DNA from: Symsagittifera roscoffensis
Taxonomy: Eukaryota; Xenacoelomorpha; Acoela; Convolutidae
Direction of reading: 5' to 3'
Assembly (NCBI RefSeq): GCF_963678635.1
Contig: NC_087066.1
Coordinates: 10,010,723 to 10,074,722 of the forward strand
DNA: 64,000 nucleotides
The notes under the pieces are model-generated. The model did not search any database, was not told where the DNA came from, and was given only the letters and a program-made list of their open reading frames with translations. The position numbers and the translations under genes were made by a program. Shown one piece after another: positions 63,924-64,000 of the stretch. Position 1 is the stretch's first letter; every line of letters begins with the position of its first letter.

Positions 63924-64000
63924 AAGACTGCTCGTATCAGGGCGAAGCGCTGAATGTTCCGACTGCCTTTTAATGTCTATGAAGCAGAAATAAGATGAAA
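63924..64000 (-). repeat. R1 repeat, 3' end, cut by the window edge
   Basis: AAGACTGCTCGTATCAGGGC, the terminal hairpin and GTTCCGACTGCC identify a minus-strand R1 copy. It interrupts duplicon copy 2 exactly after 'gatagaaaat', whereas copy 1 continues 'aacttcc' at 46731. That fixes the R1 3' boundary independently. Confidence 0.8.

Overview
The window is an AT-rich, intron-containing eukaryotic sequence, most likely from an invertebrate animal. Visible introns are about 60-75 nt with TTTTCAG/TTTTTAG-type acceptors, which would fit a nematode, but I cannot name the organism. There are no bacterial-type operons, no rRNA, and one 200-base run of Ns (56841-57040). Nearly all recognisable content is transposable elements, their remnants and tandem repeats. 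The exception is a few host exons, all on the minus strand, that look like the Methyltransf_22/METTL24-like family. Region 1-7.8 kb holds three exons or exon candidates of one such gene (N-terminal membrane anchor at 7682-7801, candidate exon 7477-7620, internal exon 1586-1748), with a decayed BEL/Pao integrase tail (6475-7061) in its long intron. A terminal exon of another family member lies at 55452-55674. Region 7.8-31.5 kb is a mosaic of non-coding repeats: many copies of a ~0.5 kb family here called R1, a GC-rich MITE-like family here called P, short tandem arrays, a tRNA-like element and a gypsy-like integrase remnant near 30.6 kb. The centrepiece is a 13,549-bp Maverick/Polinton-type element at 32349-45897. 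It has ~420-bp terminal inverted repeats beginning AG and ending CT, and a perfect 6-bp target duplication GCTATC. A four-block protein-primed family-B DNA polymerase gene (zinc fingers, OTU-like domain, exonuclease and polymerase motifs) is interrupted by two frameshifts and one stop codon. A promoter with five TGACGTCA palindromes on a 60-bp period and a TATA box lies upstream of it. The element also carries a second, minus-strand zinc-finger ORF resembling the polymerase N-terminus, and several orphan ORFs. I see no integrase, packaging ATPase, protease or capsid gene. The element sits inside a duplicated segment whose second copy (62.1-63.9 kb) preserves the uninterrupted target site, so the insertion can be read directly from this window. 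To its right, 47554-51635 is a degenerate GC-rich Ty1/copia retrotransposon (gag-PR-INT-RT-RH order, copia-like half-tRNA primer site). Two R1 copies abut head to tail at 54309-55277. A tandem array of ~1-kb units, each built around the same palindrome, fills 57041 to about 62740. The polymerase gene, its promoter and the inverted repeats form one replicative unit, but damage to the polymerase and the apparent lack of an integrase suggest this copy is inactive or depends on proteins supplied by another copy.
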